A stretch of 44,873 nucleotides of DNA from a virus: the IMG/VR virus record IMGVR_UViG_3300028030_000022, positions 1 through 44,873 of that record, one strand, 5' to 3'. Position numbers and translations under genes: made by a program. This document shows, piece by piece, positions 1 to 6,782 of this stretch (positions are counted from its first letter, which is position 1; the number at the start of each line of letters is the position of its first letter). The notes beneath the pieces are model-generated. The model worked only from the letters and a program-made list of their open reading frames with translations. It searched no databases and was not told where the DNA came from.

Positions 1-127
1 CAAGGGCATAGCACTCGCATAGCCAACCGCTGAGCAGTAAGCATAACAAGGGCATAGCACTCGCATAGCCAACCGCTGAGCAGTAAGCATAACAAGGGCA
101 TAGCACTCGCATAGCCAACCGCTGAGC
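1..127. repeat. 46-bp tandem repeat, 2.8 copies, cut by the window edge
   Basis: A 46-bp unit beginning CAAGGGCATAGCACTCGCAT lies at 1-46 and 47-92, with a third partial copy at 93-127. The copies are identical over the shared length, which suggests recent expansion or selection. The array may continue to the left of the window. The word CAGTAAGC inside the unit recurs outside the array at 150-157 and 356-363. The function is unknown; a terminus, an origin-like element or a recombination site are all possible. Confidence 0.9.
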
Positions 128-284
128 CTTTACTTGTAACAATGATACACAGTAAGCCGACACGCTCGCATTACACTCGTAACGCAAACGATAGGCAAAC
201 CGCATAAAGATAATTGTAGGAACTCATAAACAGTGACCGTTTCAACGTGATAAACACGCTTCAGTAACAAGCTTGTGATGTCGT

Positions 285-378
285 ATTCGGTAGCAGTATA
301 TCGCTACCACGCTCTAAGCTCGTTTGTCACTCGTTATATGTGTATCAACCTACCGCAGTAAGCTCATATACATATAAC
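285..378. other. stem-loop cluster in a gene-free stretch
   Basis: Bases 128-386 hold no supportable gene. Two inverted repeats are visible: GGTAGC (289-294) with GCTACC (303-308), and GTTATATGT (333-341) with ACATATAAC (370-378). A ten-base palindrome, ACAAGCTTGT, lies at 267-276. Together with the strong hairpin at 387-405 these form a structured 3' region behind the leftward gene at 411-1190. They could be an RNA 3' end, a small RNA or protein-binding sites; the sequence does not decide. Confidence 0.4.
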
Positions 379-386
379 CGTGTAAA

Positions 387-405
387 GACGGGTGTAGCAC
401 CCGTC
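387..405 (-). terminator. probable intrinsic terminator of the 411-1190 gene
   Basis: A perfect 8-bp stem, GACGGGTG (387-394) with CACCCGTC (398-405), closes a three-base loop. It starts six bases past the leftward stop codon at 411-413. Read on the minus strand the stem is followed by CTTTAC, a short U-rich tail. Stem strength and position support a terminator, though the U tract is weak. Confidence 0.7.
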
Positions 406-410
406 CAACG

Positions 411-1190
411 CTATGCTTTAGCACCCTCTTTAAGGGCTTTAAGTGCGTTTTCGTTTCTGTACTGATTAACTTTAGCGATAAGCTCAAGCGTGGCAACTTT
501 ATCACCTACTAATGAATCAACGGGCTTGATTTTCTTATCTGAGTGTTTTAATCCGTACTCTTTACATACTTCCAACTGTTGCGCCTCTGTAAGCGTTAAG
601 AGGTCGTTTAAAGCGTTTTTGAGTTGGTTTGCAGTCGTTAGTCGTGCGTCTAAAGCCTTTTTGTAAGCCTCTAAGGTAGTTAAGCTTTTATCGCTCATAA
701 GTGCGTTAATAGCTTTGTTAGAATAGTAACCGCTTAAAGATTTGAGTGACTTAAACGTCTTAAGGGTAGCTACTCTTTTCTTCACGGACACGTTTGACAT
801 ATAATACCACTCGTACGCATTGATTACGCCTTTAGTGTAGTCTTTATCGCCCGTGATAATCATATCTGAGCGCAATGCCTCAAACATAATGCGAAAAGCT
901 TGTTTGTTACTTTTTCCCGCTTCTTTGAGCGGTGTAAGGTTAGTCGCCAAATAATGGTCAATCGTTTCGATAAGAGTTACGTTTTTCTCTTTGAGTGATG
1001 TTATTTCCTCACTGTTACTTTGATATTGTTGCAAGTCTTGTTTAGTTGGCGCGACAATCGTTTTGAGAGCGTTTTGCGCCTTTTCGAAGTCCGCTACTAA
1101 CTTCGCTGTTTCTACCGCTATATCGTTTTTTGTTGGCACGTTTGCCACCTCGTTTAAAGTATCGTTTGGTTTTACGTTTAAAGCATTCAT
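411..1190 (-). CDS. hypothetical protein, 259 aa, helical
   Basis: I do not recognise this family. The start is placed at the ATG at 1190 (protein begins MNALNVKPND) because AAAAGGG precedes it; the open frame runs further upstream to 1268 but that extension reads from an AT-rich leader and has no ribosome site. The protein is rich in Lys, Leu, Ala and Thr, with long predicted helical stretches, no membrane segment and a single Cys. It is the last gene of the leftward group at the left end, 117 bp downstream of the 75-aa gene, and ends just before a strong hairpin. An early or host-takeover role is only a guess from its place outside the structural modules. Confidence 0.75.
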   Translation of the reverse strand: MNALNVKPNDTLNEVANVPTKNDIAVETAKLVADFEKAQNALKTIVAPTKQDLQQYQSNSEEITSLKEKNVTLIETIDHYLATNLTPLKEAGKSNKQAFRIMFEALRSDMIITGDKDYTKGVINAYEWYYMSNVSVKKRVATLKTFKSLKSLSGYYSNKAINALMSDKSLTTLEAYKKALDARLTTANQLKNALNDLLTLTEAQQLEVCKEYGLKHSDKKIKPVDSLVGDKVATLELIAKVNQYRNENALKALKEGAKA

Positions 1191-1307
1191 TTTATACCCT
1201 TTTCGGCTTTTCGCCTTATTTAAATTTAAGTTGCTGTAAAAAGTAACTTTAAAATAGTATCTAAACAAACCTTAAAAGTTTATAAAGATATCACTAAAAA
1301 CTACTAT

Positions 1308-1535
1308 TTATTTCCCTACTGCGTAAAGCTCAACGCTCGTTATACGTTGGTTACACGCTATTAACAACGCTATCGTTTTAGCGCCATTATGGAGCGATGT
1401 AGTACAAAGCGCCTCTTTGTTAGTTGGCGTAACGTACTTAATACGTACACGTTCCATAGGCTTATTAGCACGTATAGCGCCCGTACCGTGCACCGCTTGA
1501 AGTGTCGTGTTACGTGTTTGCGTTGCGTGTCTCAT
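1308..1535 (-). CDS. hypothetical small basic protein, 75 aa
   Basis: The ATG at 1535 is preceded by AAGGAAACGTT, a good ribosome site, and a sigma70-like promoter lies about 30 bases further upstream (1573-1602). The protein begins MRHATQTRNTT and is rich in Arg, Thr and Ala, with net positive charge and no clear motif or membrane segment. The combination of promoter, ribosome site and ATG is the main reason to accept it as real; an overlapping plus-strand frame at 1389-1583 has none of these. It may share a transcript with the 411-1190 gene. Function unknown. Confidence 0.65.
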   Translation of the reverse strand: MRHATQTRNTTLQAVHGTGAIRANKPMERVRIKYVTPTNKEALCTTSLHNGAKTIALLIACNQRITSVELYAVGK

Positions 1536-1572
1536 AACGTTTCCTTTTTAGCTCTTTATTTTGTTATGTCAC

Positions 1573-1602
1573 ATTATAGTTAAAAGTAACCCTCTATGTA
1601 AA
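1573..1602 (-). promoter_or_regulatory. sigma70-like promoter
   Basis: On the minus strand TTTACA (1602-1597; five of six matches to TTGACA) is followed after 18 bases by a perfect TATAAT (1578-1573). Transcription would start near 1566, giving a leader of about 30 nt to the ATG at 1535. This is the best consensus promoter I found in the window. Confidence 0.6.
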
Positions 1603-1627
1603 TAAAGAAACAATATTAATGTAAAAC

Positions 1628-1893
1628 GTTAAGCGTTAGTTAAGATAAAGGCGTAACCATACTTAACACGTTATGTTTTATGTTGTTAAGCGTACCGTTC
1701 AAATAGCTATCAAAGTAACGTTCAAAGACCGCTCAAAGCATCTCTTAACATAAGTTTACATTATCATTATAGGGTATTATTATAAGTGTACGTTATAATT
1801 ACCGTAAAACGACATAGCGGTAAAAAGCATTTTAAAGTGGGTAAAAAGCCCGTTAAGCGTTTGTTACACCTTACTATTAAGAGCGTTAAGCGT
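1628..1893. repeat. four direct copies of GTTAAGCGT in an AT-rich gene-free stretch
   Basis: GTTAAGCGT occurs at 1628-1636, 1685-1693, 1852-1860 and 1885-1893, all in the same orientation. The last two sit in the longer shared word CGTTAAGCGTTTG. The stretch 1536-2768 has no gene I can support; this part of it is AT-rich. Clustered directly repeated nonamers resemble replication-initiator or regulator sites, but spacing is irregular (57, 167 and 33 bp), so the role stays open. Confidence 0.45.
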
Positions 1894-2120
1894 TTGATAG
1901 AGGTCTTTAAAAGTACGTTATACGAGGGATAAAAATTATCGTTTGTTTGGTGTGCCACGCTGATGCATAAAGTGGATTAAAGTAAGCTTAAAGCGGTTGG
2001 TATGTGGGAAATGTATAGCGGGGGTGGGTAGAAACGTAACACGGAGTCGTTGGGCGGCCTACACAGCCACACGAATAATATAGGACAAATTATACCTGTA
2101 CGTACAAGATATACAACCAA

Positions 2121-2310
2121 CGCTCAACGACCTTTCTCCCAGTCTTTCTTCTGTACGCTCAACGACCTTTCTCCCAGTCTTTCTTCTGTACGCTCAACGA
2201 CTCTTTCTTCGATACGCTCAACGATTCTTTCTTCGGTACGCTCAACGAAACTGTTCAATGACCCTTTCTCCCATTCTTTCTTCGCTACGCTCAACGTTTC
2301 TTTCTTCGTA
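2121..2310. repeat. degenerate pyrimidine-rich tandem repeat
   Basis: Six units each begin CGCTCAACG and run into a T/C-rich tail. Units 2121-2155 and 2156-2190 are identical 35-mers; 2191-2214 and 2215-2238 are 24-bp short forms; 2239-2287 and 2288-2310 are variant. The plus strand is strongly pyrimidine-rich throughout. A 108-aa plus-strand frame crosses it but reads as low-complexity translated repeat with no ribosome site. Such an array could be a protein-binding or origin-like element, or simple slippage. Confidence 0.8.
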
Positions 2311-2477
2311 GCTTTCTACCTTCTCCCAAAAATTTGCCTTGGCGGGAATAAGGAGGTGGTTCAAAGAACTGTGTGACGGATTATGTGGCTGATGGTTTGT
2401 GATTATGGTGTGAAGGGTTGTGGGATGAAATGTTTGTCGTAGTAATAACTAGATGCTTTAAGGTTGGCTAAAGGTGC

Positions 2478-2737
2478 GGCTTCGCGCTGCTATGCGGAAG
2501 GTGTAGCAGGAGAGTAATAGGAGTTGTAGTGTTATTGTTACTTTACCTTACTAAGCCTATATATACTAGGTTTACTACATTGTTACGTAGCCCGTTTAGC
2601 ATGTGGCTTCGCGCTGTTCAACGAGCAGCTCAATGAACATAAGTAAATCTCTTACGAATAAAAGGAAGTCTTACTTACGTTGAACCAACGTTGAGCGGGT
2701 GTGAAAAGTAAGCTCGTTAGACTACGGCTTCGCGCTG
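2478..2737. repeat. three dispersed copies of GGCTTCGCGCTG
   Basis: The 12-mer GGCTTCGCGCTG appears at 2478-2489, 2605-2616 and 2726-2737, spaced 127 and 121 bp apart in the same orientation. Two of the three are followed by a CATAGCGG- or CTATGCGG-like word. It is GC-rich against an AT-rich background. Nothing coding explains it. It lies between the tandem repeat at 2121-2310 and the end of the leftward ribbon-helix-helix gene. Confidence 0.6.
2616..2696. other. compound imperfect inverted repeat
   Basis: TAAGTAA (2640-2646) faces TTACTTA (2671-2677), GTTCAACG (2616-2623) faces CGTTGAAC (2678-2685), and GCTCAA (2628-2633) faces TTGAGC (2691-2696). The outer arms offer alternative pairings around a common stem. 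It begins at the end of the second GGCTTCGCGCTG copy. It could be a cruciform, structured RNA or binding site. Confidence 0.4.
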
Positions 2738-2768
2738 CATAGCGGATACCTCAGCATAAGCCTATAAC

Positions 2769-2918
2769 TTATGATACGTTACACTTACTCAATATGTATT
2801 CAGTCACTGTCATACCTTCATTATCGGCACGTTTAGTGAGCTCGAGCTTCTCACGCTCCGTTAAACGGATGTTAATCCGCGCTGTCTTAGGTTCCTGTAA
2901 TAGTACTTTATCTTTCAT
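2769..2918 (-). CDS. small ribbon-helix-helix DNA-binding protein, 49 aa
   Basis: The minus-strand frame from ATG 2918 to TAA 2769 encodes 49 residues with the pattern expected of an Arc/CopG-type ribbon-helix-helix protein: a beta-strand segment ARINIRLTEREK (about 13-24), a first helix ending near RADNEG, then MTVTEYILSKC as the second helix. The ribosome site AAGGAG lies five bases before the ATG, and the start overlaps the end of the upstream gene by 11 bases, so translation is coupled. Such proteins usually dimerise and repress promoters, often their own. Here it is the last gene of the terminase operon and its stop faces the repeat-rich region, so its operator may lie there or in the 5854-6437 control region. 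Confidence 0.7.
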   Translation of the reverse strand: MKDKVLLQEPKTARINIRLTEREKLELTKRADNEGMTVTEYILSKCNVS

Positions 2919-3303
2919 TATTTCTCCTTGTTAAACGTTTTCGTGTTGTGCCCATACGCTTCTCGGCAGCTATGGTATGGCTGTAATTATCTAAAGCTTC
3001 ACGTAATCGATCAGGCTTCTTTACTTTCTTAGGCGCTTGGTCAACGAAGTTAAGCGGCGTTGAGCGGATGGGGTAGTAATCTACAAACATCATTGTATCA
3101 AAAGGCTCATGTAGTTCTCTATGAATCTCTACACCATCAACGTATACGGTATCCGCTAAGCGACACGTCTTAATGTTCTCAACGTAGATGTTTATGTCAT
3201 TATCTCTATCTCTTATTACGCCCACATTACCGCAGTCACACAGTGGCTTAGCGACGGTAAGACATTTTAAGCAGATAACTTCTGCCTCGTCAAACGTTCG
3301 CAT
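2908..3303 (-). CDS. small protein with a Cys cluster, possible zinc site, 131 aa
   Basis: The ATG at 3303 is preferred over the TTG one codon upstream because GGGAGG lies six bases before it. Near the N-terminus are four cysteines in the order CLKC then CDCG, about 12 residues apart, which could bind zinc. The C-terminal 35 residues are strongly basic (Lys/Arg-rich with RKRLTRR), as in nucleic-acid-binding tails. It overlaps the upstream Myb-like gene by 14 bases and the downstream ribbon-helix-helix gene by 11 bases. I do not recognise the family. Nucleic-acid binding is an inference from charge and the Cys cluster. Confidence 0.7.
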   Translation of the reverse strand: MRTFDEAEVICLKCLTVAKPLCDCGNVGVIRDRDNDINIYVENIKTCRLADTVYVDGVEIHRELHEPFDTMMFVDYYPIRSTPLNFVDQAPKKVKKPDRLREALDNYSHTIAAEKRMGTTRKRLTRRNNER

Positions 3304-3766
3304 CAAGCACCTCCCTAATCCTAGGATTGATTCCCCTTACCTTGTTAAGCTGGTACTTCTTCATATCTTCTTCGAACCCCTCACGTGCGTGTAACACAAC
3401 GTAATGCGACTCTGTAACAACTTTCTTTAGGCCAAGATTATTGCGATGGCGTAAGACTTCGGTCTCAGGGATGTTCAACGCTAATGCTATAACAGCATCA
3501 GTAAGGTACTGGTATGTGTCATGTAGAAACTGGTCTTCCTCGTAGCTCCAACGACGACGCTTACCAAGACGCTTAGCGGTTTGCCGTAAGAGGACATACG
3601 CTGGGATAAACGTATCAGCTTTCGTTGGAGGTTTCTTAAGAAGTTCCTCTAACTCTTCATCTGAGTATAGGTCCTGTAATGTGCCAAACTTTAAATTACG
3701 CTTAGCCCGTAACGATAATTCGTCTAAAGGAATTTTAATACCGACATTAGGGACTTTATGACTCAT
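3290..3766 (-). CDS. Myb/SANT-like or HTH DNA-binding protein, 158 aa
   Basis: Residues about 68-115 contain KRRRWSYEEDQFLHDTYQYL followed by a short linker and IPETEVLRHRNNLGL. This tryptophan and acidic helix followed by a recognition-like helix rich in Arg/Asn resembles Myb/SANT or homeodomain-like phage DNA-binding domains. The flanks are charged and of unknown fold. The ATG at 3766 has GGGAGG upstream. It lies third after the large terminase in a tightly packed leftward operon. It may be a regulator or may help recognise DNA for packaging; the sequence supports DNA binding but no specific task. Confidence 0.7.
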   Translation of the reverse strand: MSHKVPNVGIKIPLDELSLRAKRNLKFGTLQDLYSDEELEELLKKPPTKADTFIPAYVLLRQTAKRLGKRRRWSYEEDQFLHDTYQYLTDAVIALALNIPETEVLRHRNNLGLKKVVTESHYVVLHAREGFEEDMKKYQLNKVRGINPRIREVLDANV

Positions 3767-3768
3767 CG

Positions 3769-3966
3769 CTATACCTCCCTATACGCCTCGTAGACAATTC
3801 CGTCTAGCTTATACTTAACGTAAGTTGGTGTTTCCTCTATAATAGAAGAGTCTCCCAACTTAAACCCGTTAAGCATCTTCGCTAGGTGGGTGTACTTCTG
3901 TAAACTCACTGCGGGGTGTGGTTTAAAATGCGTAACGTTGTATCCTGTATCTGTAAATGTAATCAC
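3769..3966 (-). CDS. hypothetical protein, 65 aa
   Basis: The start is a GTG at 3966 preceded by AAGGAG, and it overlaps the terL stop by four bases (GTGA), a standard coupling arrangement. The protein has no Cys and no membrane segment, and contains a beta-rich end (YVKYKLDGIVYEAYREV). Function unknown. Its tight coupling to terL suggests a packaging-related or simply co-expressed role. Confidence 0.7.
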   Translation of the reverse strand: MITFTDTGYNVTHFKPHPAVSLQKYTHLAKMLNGFKLGDSSIIEETPTYVKYKLDGIVYEAYREV

Positions 3967-5441
3967 TTATTACTCCTTATAATGTTTAGAGACGCCATAC
4001 TAAAGCGGTCTGAATAAATAGCGTATCGTAACGCTGCTATGAGATCCCAATGCGTTCCCTTAGGGTCACGTATGAATGGGTCTTTCGAGGACTTGCTATT
4101 GTTGCTCTTATACTTAACGCGAGACACTTGACGTATCAACTCTGTAAGTTTACTACTTATGTAAAGCTTAGGGCGGTCATTTGCACCTGTTGGGGTAAAC
4201 AATTGATTAAGGTACTTGATACTATCAGCTACAGCATTATTCGCTTTCTGAATATCGTAATCGTACGTTAAAATGTAATCGTTTAACGTTTGTGCAGCGG
4301 CAGGGTCTCCATACCGACTATCAATCGTACCGAGTGGTGCTTCAATTTCTTTATAGCTTTCAATATGTTCAGCCGTTGCGCGGTTGTTCTCAGAATAAGC
4401 TTCGACAACGTAATACGTGTCATTTTCACGGAGTACCCAAACACCTGCTGTACTATCTGACCAACCAATATCAATCCCTACTATAAACAGACTATCTTTA
4501 GTAAAGGTAACATTATCTACTACATTACGCTCTTTGTCGAATGCATAGAAGACATTATCATCATGCCCAACAGGTATCGCTAATATCTCCTGGTTATATA
4601 GCATCTCACCTAGTTCTAAGCGCATTTGTTTAAAGTAACTTTGAGGGAGCGTTGGGTTTGTCATTGAGGGTGCCGTAAAACTTTTCCAGTTCGGGAAGTC
4701 TTCCTCACGTTGGAAGTACTCATACAGAACGTTATCTGTACCACGGAATGTTCCAATTACAAACGTTCGGCCATAAAGTTCACCGTTATCCCTTACACCG
4801 TAGTCAAGCATTGTTGGTGCGAGCATCTGCTTATAGATAACGTCAAGCGTATTAATACTTTGCGCCTCTTCCATAAGAATTAGGCTCATACTTGTGCCGA
4901 GCACCGCCTCAATATTCGCTTCAGAGTTTGCTGTAAACTTTGCGCCGTTCTCTAAGGTGAAGTTAAACTGTCCTTTATTGATGCTAGCTATTGGTAACTC
5001 CAATTTATTGACAAGCTTTAGTACTTCGTTAAAAATAATCTTAGCATTGTTGAACACTGGTGCAACGAGTACCGTTGAGCTAAATGGTACAAGTAGTTCC
5101 CTTACTGATATAATAGAGAGTATAGTAGACTTTCCAAATCGCCTACCAGCGGCCACAACAAAACCATTGTGGTCTTTGTGGGTGTCAAAATCATATATAA
5201 GGGGCTGTTGTCCTTTATGTGGTATGAAGTCTAATAGTCGACACACGGTCTTTAAAGGGATCGTATCAGTTATCTTTTTATACATCTCAGTTTCACTATT
5301 TGTAATAGGGGCAGCGGTTTCTCCAGTGCCGTGAGTAAATCCCATAAAGTACTCAAATGAAGCTCTATCTTCGCCCTCCAAGCTACTATAGTGCGCACGT
5401 TCATCATCAGTAAGGAGTGCTAGTTGTTCTTCAGTAAGCAT
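3963..5441 (-). CDS. terL: terminase large subunit (packaging ATPase and nuclease), 492 aa
   Basis: This is the DNA-packaging motor. The ATPase domain shows Walker A AAGRRFGKST (97-106), Walker B LILMEEAQ (187-194) and a coupling-type motif FVIGTFRGTDN (227-237). The C-terminal RNase H-like nuclease shows VGIDIGW with Asp324, further acids around Asp374/Asp379 (DSRYGDP), and HWDLIAALRY with Asp466. Length is normal for the family. The ATG at 5441 lies one base after the terS stop, with AAGG upstream. It is transcribed leftward, away from the portal and capsid genes, whereas in most tailed phages it precedes the portal on the same strand. Identification is firm; I infer no packaging type (cos or pac). 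Confidence 0.95.
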   Translation of the reverse strand: MLTEEQLALLTDDERAHYSSLEGEDRASFEYFMGFTHGTGETAAPITNSETEMYKKITDTIPLKTVCRLLDFIPHKGQQPLIYDFDTHKDHNGFVVAAGRRFGKSTILSIISVRELLVPFSSTVLVAPVFNNAKIIFNEVLKLVNKLELPIASINKGQFNFTLENGAKFTANSEANIEAVLGTSMSLILMEEAQSINTLDVIYKQMLAPTMLDYGVRDNGELYGRTFVIGTFRGTDNVLYEYFQREEDFPNWKSFTAPSMTNPTLPQSYFKQMRLELGEMLYNQEILAIPVGHDDNVFYAFDKERNVVDNVTFTKDSLFIVGIDIGWSDSTAGVWVLRENDTYYVVEAYSENNRATAEHIESYKEIEAPLGTIDSRYGDPAAAQTLNDYILTYDYDIQKANNAVADSIKYLNQLFTPTGANDRPKLYISSKLTELIRQVSRVKYKSNNSKSSKDPFIRDPKGTHWDLIAALRYAIYSDRFSMASLNIIRSNK

Positions 5442-5442
5442 C

Positions 5443-5853
5443 CTACTTACCTTCGTTATTCAGAATGTTAATCTGTTGGTATATCTTCGCCATAGGACTC
5501 GTAACAGTTTCATCTTCAGGCGTTGCTGTCTTAACAAGTGAGGCTAAAGCTTGGGCTAAATCTACAGGATCCTTACGGGTCGCTGAGCCTAATCGCTTAT
5601 CCTCATCTTCATCAATCATGTCAAGCTTATCCTCAAGGGTCGCTGATACAACGTCTATCGCTCTGTTAAGTAGTATCTCTCGACGGGCCTCTTTAAGTTC
5701 TTGTAAGTATTCCTTGATACCTTTCTTACGCAATAGTTCAGCTATCGCCTTAGTAGGTATATCAAGTTTTGCTGCAACCTGTTTACGGTTACCTGTAACA
5801 AGCCCCTCGACGATTTGTTCTTCTAGTGCGTTCAGCATAAGCTCTGTGCTCAT
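5443..5853 (-). CDS. terS: terminase small subunit, 136 aa
   Basis: The N-terminal third has a helix-turn-helix: NRKQVAAKLDIPTKAIAELL (about 22-41), the DNA-recognition part expected of a small terminase. The middle is a charged helical segment (EARREILLNRAIDVV and a Glu/Asp-rich stretch), suited to ring assembly. Length, position directly before terL and one-base spacing support the call. The ATG at 5853 has AAAGGA upstream. It is the first gene of the leftward operon reading out of the divergent region. A general HTH regulator is the alternative, much less likely here. Confidence 0.85.
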   Translation of the reverse strand: MSTELMLNALEEQIVEGLVTGNRKQVAAKLDIPTKAIAELLRKKGIKEYLQELKEARREILLNRAIDVVSATLEDKLDMIDEDEDKRLGSATRKDPVDLAQALASLVKTATPEDETVTSPMAKIYQQINILNNEGK

Positions 5854-6437
5854 AGTAATCCTTTATTATATTTGGTGTTGAAAGTTCGTTTAAGTTTGGT
5901 AGAAAGTTCGTTTAAGTTTAGTAGAAAGTTCGTTTAAGGTTTAGCCATACAGCGAAGACTCATATCACCACTTTCATCTGATTCGTTTCAAGTTGCCGAG
6001 CAGTCTTTAATGAAATTTTGCCGCTACCTCTCTTATAGGGTTTACATAGGGTATTACTTAGTGCTGTACTATATACCTTACTCTATACCCTATATAGGTA
6101 CTTCATCTTTCGCTTCAGTACCTTAAATTTGTCAGTTTTTTCGGGTTTAACGAAACGTTGGCATAAATTTGTAAGACACTTTAAGGTTTGTTTACAGCCG
6201 TCAAACGCCGCTGCTACGGGAGCTGTAGCGAATTTCTATAAATTTTAACCTTAAACGGAAAAATTAGTTTACTCGTTTAAGGTTAGTAGAAAGTTTCTTT
6301 AAGGTTACGCTAAGCATTCGTATTAACTTTAGTAATGATACGCCCAACATCACGCCAAACTCCTGTGAAACTACTACTATAACCCATATCTAATCTGTAG
6401 CTTAATTAATAAAGTTATACAATACACTGGAGATGAA
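5854..6437. promoter_or_regulatory. divergent intergenic control region
   Basis: These 584 bp separate the leftward terminase operon from the rightward head genes and hold no gene I can support. They contain three 22-bp direct repeats (5880-5944), degenerate relatives near 6274-6308, an inverted relative TTAACCTTAAACG near 6245, and AT-rich blocks. A TATACAAT box (6416-6423) on the plus strand and a TATAAT (5870-5865) on the minus strand are possible -10 elements, but each lies almost on top of its ribosome site, so neither is convincing. Transcription must start here for at least one direction. Confidence 0.55.
5880..5944. repeat. three 22-bp direct repeats GAAAGTTCGTTTAAG...
   Basis: Units at 5880-5901, 5902-5923 and 5924-5944 share GAAAGTTCGTTTAAG and keep an exact 22-bp period, close to two helical turns. 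Related sequences occur at 6274-6288 (CGTTTAAGGTTAGTA) and 6289-6308 (GAAAGTTTCTTTAAGGTTAC), and in inverse near 6245-6256. The array starts 27 bp upstream of the terS start codon. Regular spacing on one helix face suggests cooperative protein binding, such as an operator or activator site. Confidence 0.8.
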
Positions 6438-6782
6438 ATGTTTTTTAATACACAAATCGTAGAGTTTCAATGTGTTAGTCCAACAGCATACCTTGACGTA
6501 ACAAATAGTAGTAATGAGCTACAGTATTACATTGCAAGTCCTGTTACACCTATCACTATTGCAACCTTAGAGTTTAAACTAGATACACTAACTGGACGAG
6601 ATACTACAAATACAATCCCTTGGATGACCGTTGACATTTCTGGAACAACTGATGATATATACACTATTACAGTTGATGGTACAGGGCTTGACCCGAAAGC
6701 AACGCTTCGCCTAACGTTACGCGTAACCGATGACACGGGTACGGCTATACTATATACTGATAATGAGGTAACTGCTATATGA
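6438..6782 (+). CDS. hypothetical head-operon protein, beta-rich, 114 aa
   Basis: This is the first gene of the rightward late operon. GGAG lies seven bases before the ATG, and the stop overlaps the portal start (ATGA). The protein is Thr/Asp/Ile-rich with alternating hydrophobic residues, for example VDISGTTDDIYTITVDGTG and RLTLRVTDDTGTAILY, which suggests a beta-sandwich of about 110 residues. No catalytic motif, Cys cluster or membrane segment is visible. Its position and fold suggest a minor virion or decoration protein, but this is inference. Confidence 0.75.
   Translation: MFFNTQIVEFQCVSPTAYLDVTNSSNELQYYIASPVTPITIATLEFKLDTLTGRDTTNTIPWMTVDISGTTDDIYTITVDGTGLDPKATLRLTLRVTDDTGTAILYTDNEVTAI

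Noticed and set aside
1-127. CRISPR array
   Set aside because: The 46-bp units are contiguous tandem copies with no unique spacers.
1767-1958. 63-aa minus-strand frame with GTG start
   Set aside because: No ribosome site, low-complexity sequence that overlaps the GTTAAGCGT repeats, and no motif.
2050-2376. 108-aa plus-strand frame across the pyrimidine repeat
   Set aside because: It reads the tandem repeat as SSVRSTTLSSIRST-like low complexity and has no ribosome site; lies in a gene-poor repeat region.
2529-2636. 35-codon GTG frame with AGGAG upstream
   Set aside because: It ends within the inverted-repeat region, contains one GGCTTCGCGCTG copy and gives a hydrophobic-then-basic peptide with no support beyond the ribosome-like site.
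5865-5870. Perfect TATAAT before terS on the minus strand
   Set aside because: Transcription from it would start inside the terS ribosome site, and the -35 match is poor; AT-rich chance is more likely.
6010-6126. 38-aa Tyr-rich plus-strand frame in the divergent region
   Set aside because: No ribosome site, and the frame simply reads the TATA-rich blocks.
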